Assembly: GCA_000434055.1 (NCBI GenBank)
Contig: HF999645.1
Coordinates: 166-8,227, forward strand
DNA from: Ruminococcus sp. CAG:488
GTDB taxonomy: Bacteria > Bacillota > Clostridia > Oscillospirales > Acutalibacteraceae
Direction: 5' to 3'
Length of the DNA stretch: 8,062 bases
Below are positions 5,269-8,062 of the stretch, one piece after another (position 1 is the stretch's first letter; every line of letters begins with the position of its first letter). The notes below the pieces were generated by a model, which saw only the letters and a list, made by a program, of their open reading frames with translations, ran no database searches and was not told the DNA's origin. A program made the position numbers and the translations under genes.

Positions 5269-6585
5269 ATGGCTGTTAAAATTTCATCTGTTCAGCACCA
5301 TTCGCCTGCGTCACGTCATTTTGTGAAGGCAGGGGACAAGCTTATAAGTGTAAACGGCCATGAGATTCGTGACGTGCTTGATTATCAATTCTATATTGAT
5401 GATGCACCTGTGCTTGTCGTTGAAAAGCCGAACGGAAAACGCCGAACAATTCATCTGAAGCTTGGCGAGGGCGAAACGGGTCTTGAATTCGAGACTTATC
5501 TTATGGATAAACAGCGCTCCTGTGCCAATAATTGCATTTTCTGCTTCATAGATCAGTTGCCGAAGGGCTTGCGTGAAAGCCTCTATTTCAAGGACGACGA
5601 TTCGCGTCTATCTTTTCTTTTCGGAAACTATATTACGCTCACGAATATCGGCGAGAGGGATATTGACAGAATAATCGAAATGCACATCAGTCCCGTTAAT
5701 ATTTCCGTTCACACGATGAATCCCGAGCTTCGTGTTAAGATGATGGGAAACAAACGAGCGGGCAAGGTGCTTGACTATGTCCGTAAGCTTGCCGACGCAG
5801 GTATAAAGCTCAATACTCAGCTTGTGCTGTGCCCGGGCTACAATGACGGTGACGAGTTGACCTATTCTTTGGAGGAATTGGGTAAGATGTATCCTTCGGT
5901 TCAGAGCATTGCCGCCGTTCCTGTCGGCCTTTCCTGCCACCGTGACGGACTGACGGGCTTAAATCCTTTCACAAAAGAACAATCTTTGGATGTAATTTCG
6001 CGAATTGATAGTTACAATTCTCAATTTATGTGTTATAATAATATGAATATAGCTTTTGCATCGGATGAGTTTTATCTGAATGCCGATTTACCGATGCCCG
6101 ATTGCAGCCGATACGGAGATTTTATACAGCTTGAAAACGGCGTCGGAATGTGGGCTTTGCTGAAACATGAATTTGAAGAAGCGATAAAGGATATTCCCGA
6201 GGGATACACCCTGCCGAAGGAGCGCCGAATTACAATGGTGACGGGCGCGGCAGCTTTCAGGCTTATCGAGTATATTGCAAAGGCTGTTGAAAAAAGGGTC
6301 GCAAATATTCAAATTGAGGTTGTCAAAATCCCGAACAGGCTGTTCGGCGAGAGAATAACCGTTGCAGGACTTCTCTGCGGCAAGGATATAATAGCTGGAC
6401 TCAAAAACACAAAGCTCTATGACGAATTGCTTTTCCCGGCGGTTGCGTTGAGGAGCGAGAGAGATATTTTTCTTGACGATATGTCCGTTGAGGAGCTTTC
6501 TCAAAAAATGGGAATAAAGGTCACACCCGTTGAGAACGACGGGTATGAATTGCTTGATAAAATTTTAGGAGAACAGGAGGGATAA
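5269..6585 (+). CDS. DUF512 family PDZ / radical-SAM-like Fe-S protein
   Basis: A 438-residue cytoplasmic protein with three recognisable parts. Residues about 3-65 form a PDZ-like domain (AGDKLISVNGHEIRDVLDYQ). Residues 85-92 carry CANNCIFC, the Cys-x3-Cys-x2-Cys pattern that binds a 4Fe-4S cluster in radical SAM enzymes, followed by the family hallmark FIDQLPKGLRESLYFKDDD (93-111) and GNYITLTN (119-126). The remainder, with NISVHTMNPELR and the C-terminal half, corresponds to DUF512. Members are often annotated as putative Fe-S oxidoreductase (TIGR03279-like). The reaction and substrate are unknown to me. It is the first gene of a packed run: its stop is one base before the der start, and the der ribosome binding site lies in its last codons, so the two are probably translationally coupled. 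No clear promoter is seen in the repeat-filled upstream region. Confidence 0.9.
   Translation: MAVKISSVQHHSPASRHFVKAGDKLISVNGHEIRDVLDYQFYIDDAPVLVVEKPNGKRRTIHLKLGEGETGLEFETYLMDKQRSCANNCIFCFIDQLPKGLRESLYFKDDDSRLSFLFGNYITLTNIGERDIDRIIEMHISPVNISVHTMNPELRVKMMGNKRAGKVLDYVRKLADAGIKLNTQLVLCPGYNDGDELTYSLEELGKMYPSVQSIAAVPVGLSCHRDGLTGLNPFTKEQSLDVISRIDSYNSQFMCYNNMNIAFASDEFYLNADLPMPDCSRYGDFIQLENGVGMWALLKHEFEEAIKDIPEGYTLPKERRITMVTGAAAFRLIEYIAKAVEKRVANIQIEVVKIPNRLFGERITVAGLLCGKDIIAGLKNTKLYDELLFPAVALRSERDIFLDDMSVEELSQKMGIKVTPVENDGYELLDKILGEQEG
6575..6581 (+). promoter_or_regulatory. Ribosome binding site of der inside the upstream gene
   Basis: AGGAGGG, 5 bases before ATG 6587, overlaps the final codons of the DUF512 gene. 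It confirms the der start and a shared transcript. Confidence 0.85.
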
Positions 6586-6586
6586 T

Positions 6587-7912
6587 ATGGCAAGACCGAT
6601 AGTTGCCGTCGTAGGCAGACCGAATGTCGGCAAATCCACGCTTTTTAACAAGCTTGTGGGTCAGCGCCTTTCAATTGTTGACGATACGCCGGGTGTTACC
6701 CGTGACAGAATTTACGGCGATTGCGAATGGCTCAACCATAATTTCCTTTTAGTTGATACAGGCGGAATTGAACCCGATTCGGACGATGTTATTCTTTCAC
6801 AGATGCGCCGCCAGGCTCAGATCGCCATTGACAGCGCAGACGTTATAATTTTCGTTACCGATATGAGAACAGGTGTTGTTGCGACCGACCAGGAGGTTGC
6901 CTCGATGCTTATTAAAAGCGGAAAGCCGATCGTACTTTGCGTAAACAAATGCGACACAATAGGCGAGCCGCCGATGGAATTCTATGAGTTCTACAACCTC
7001 TGCCTCGGCGAGCCGATAAGAGTTTCGGCTGTTCACGGCCATGGCACGGGTGATCTGCTCGATGAGGTTATCAAATATTTCCCCGAGGAGGAAGATGAGG
7101 ACGAGGATGACGACAGAATCCGTGTTGCTGTTATCGGCAAGCCGAATGTCGGCAAATCCTCACTTATCAATGCCATTGCAGGCGAGGAGCGAGTCATCGT
7201 TTCAAATATCGCAGGCACAACGAGGGACGCTACCGACACGTTGATTGAAAACCGGTTCGGAAAGTTCATTTTCATTGACACGGCAGGTATCCGCCGCAAG
7301 AGCAAGGTTGAGGAAGCAATTGAAAAATACAGCGTTCTCCGTGCGAGAATGGCTGTTGAAAGAGCAACCGTGTGTGTTATTATGATTGACGCGCAGGAGG
7401 GCTTCACGGAGCAGGATTCTAAGGTTGCCGGAATTGCCCACGACCTCGGCAAGGCGTGTATTATCGCCGTAAATAAATGGGATGCAGTCGAGAAGGACGG
7501 CAAGACCATGGACAGCTACCGTAAAAAGCTGATGAACGATTTTTCATTTATGTCTTATGCGCCGATTATCTTTATTTCGGCAAAGACGGGTCAGCGGCTT
7601 GACCGACTCTTTGAGCTTATCAAGTTTGTTGACACTCAGAATGCAATGAGAATTTCTACAGGAAAGCTCAACGATATTCTTGCCGAAGCGACTGCGAGAG
7701 TTCAGCCGCCGACTGATAAAGGCAGAAGGCTTAAAATATATTATATTACTCAGGCTTCCACAAGACCGCCGACATTTGTCTGCTTTGTCAACCGCAAGGA
7801 TCTTTTTCATTACAGCTATCAGCGGTATATCGACAATCAGATTCGTGAGGTTTTCGGACTTGAGGGTACGCCGACGAAAATGGTAATCCGTGAAAGAGAC
7901 GAAAAGAAATAA
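6587..7912 (+). CDS. der: Ribosome-assembly GTPase Der (EngA)
   Basis: An essential double GTPase that helps mature the 50S ribosomal subunit. The 441 residues match the usual length. GTPase domain 1: P-loop GRPNVGKS (10-17), DTPGVTRD (33-40), DTGG (57-60), NKCD (120-123), SA (147-148). An acidic linker (167-176, EEEDEDEDDD) joins the two halves. GTPase domain 2: GKPNVGKS (184-191), AGTTRDATD (209-217), DTAG (231-234), NKWD (296-299), SAK (331-333). A KH-like RNA-binding domain follows (about 350-435), including ITQASTRPPTFVCFVN, with a charged end. All nucleotide-binding motifs are intact. In many Firmicutes der is followed by plsY and gpsA; here ruvC follows instead, overlapping the stop by one base. 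Confidence 0.98.
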   Translation: MARPIVAVVGRPNVGKSTLFNKLVGQRLSIVDDTPGVTRDRIYGDCEWLNHNFLLVDTGGIEPDSDDVILSQMRRQAQIAIDSADVIIFVTDMRTGVVATDQEVASMLIKSGKPIVLCVNKCDTIGEPPMEFYEFYNLCLGEPIRVSAVHGHGTGDLLDEVIKYFPEEEDEDEDDDRIRVAVIGKPNVGKSSLINAIAGEERVIVSNIAGTTRDATDTLIENRFGKFIFIDTAGIRRKSKVEEAIEKYSVLRARMAVERATVCVIMIDAQEGFTEQDSKVAGIAHDLGKACIIAVNKWDAVEKDGKTMDSYRKKLMNDFSFMSYAPIIFISAKTGQRLDRLFELIKFVDTQNAMRISTGKLNDILAEATARVQPPTDKGRRLKIYYITQASTRPPTFVCFVNRKDLFHYSYQRYIDNQIREVFGLEGTPTKMVIRERDEKK

Positions 7913-8062
7913 TGATTATTTTAGGAATTGATCCCGGCTATGCGATAATCGGTTACGGCGTGCTGGAATACAGCAACAATCATTTCAAGGTGCTCGGCTA
8001 CGGCGCAATCACTACCAAGGCCGGAACACCGTTCAACAAGCGGTTGGAGATTATCTACCGTG
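7912..8062 (+). CDS. ruvC: Crossover junction endodeoxyribonuclease RuvC (N-terminal part)
   Basis: The first 50 codons are present and the frame is still open at the window end. RuvC resolves Holliday junctions together with RuvAB during recombination repair. The N-terminus MIILGIDPGYAIIGYGVLE is characteristic: D7 in GIDPG is the first of the acidic catalytic residues of this RNase H-like fold. The others lie beyond the window. The ATG shares its A with the der stop (TAATG, 7910-7914), and only a weak purine-rich stretch precedes it, so translation is probably coupled to der. ruvA and ruvB may follow, but that cannot be seen here. Confidence 0.93.
   Translation, partial: MIILGIDPGYAIIGYGVLEYSNNHFKVLGYGAITTKAGTPFNKRLEIIYR

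Noticed and set aside
7033..7509. 158-codon open frame on the - strand inside der
   Set aside because: Antisense shadow of an intact, highly conserved GTPase gene; rich in S and T as expected for reversed der codons.

Overview
The window reads as a chromosomal segment of a Gram-positive Clostridia-type bacterium, most likely a gut Oscillospiraceae/Ruminococcaceae relative. This is inferred from the strong AGGAGG-type ribosome binding sites, the AT-rich intergenic regions, the DUF177-rpmF pair, the DUF512 radical-SAM gene next to der, and the sigma-A-like promoter. I cannot name the genus. All supported genes are on the + strand.

Layout. (1) Positions 1-178 are the 3' end of a 23S rRNA gene. 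An intrinsic terminator follows at 259-283, leaving no room for the usual downstream 5S rRNA. (2) Positions 284-1178 are gene-poor. They hold a small membrane-anchored protein gene at 584-1034 that is broken by a single-base frameshift, and weak promoter-like sites. (3) Positions 1179-3990 hold a two-gene sugar unit: a GPH-family (MelB-like) cation symporter followed, 13 bases after its stop, by L-rhamnose isomerase (rhaA). The pairing suggests import of rhamnose, or a similar deoxy sugar, and its isomerisation to L-rhamnulose. The kinase, aldolase and regulator are not in the window. (4) Positions 4123-4976 are a compact housekeeping unit: a perfect-consensus promoter, a DUF177/YceD protein, ribosomal protein L32, and a strong terminator. 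(5) Positions 4984-5216 hold non-coding repeats: two tandem copies of a roughly 100-base palindromic element, then a short perfect hairpin. (6) Positions 5269-8062 are a tightly packed run: a PDZ/radical-SAM DUF512 protein, the ribosome-assembly GTPase Der (one base between the genes), and the start of ruvC (overlapping the der stop by one base).

The genes mostly belong to known families. I do not see a clearly new multi-gene system. The least explained items are the tandem palindromic repeat, the frameshifted small membrane protein, the missing 5S rRNA downstream of 23S, and the poorly understood DUF512 radical-SAM protein coupled to der.
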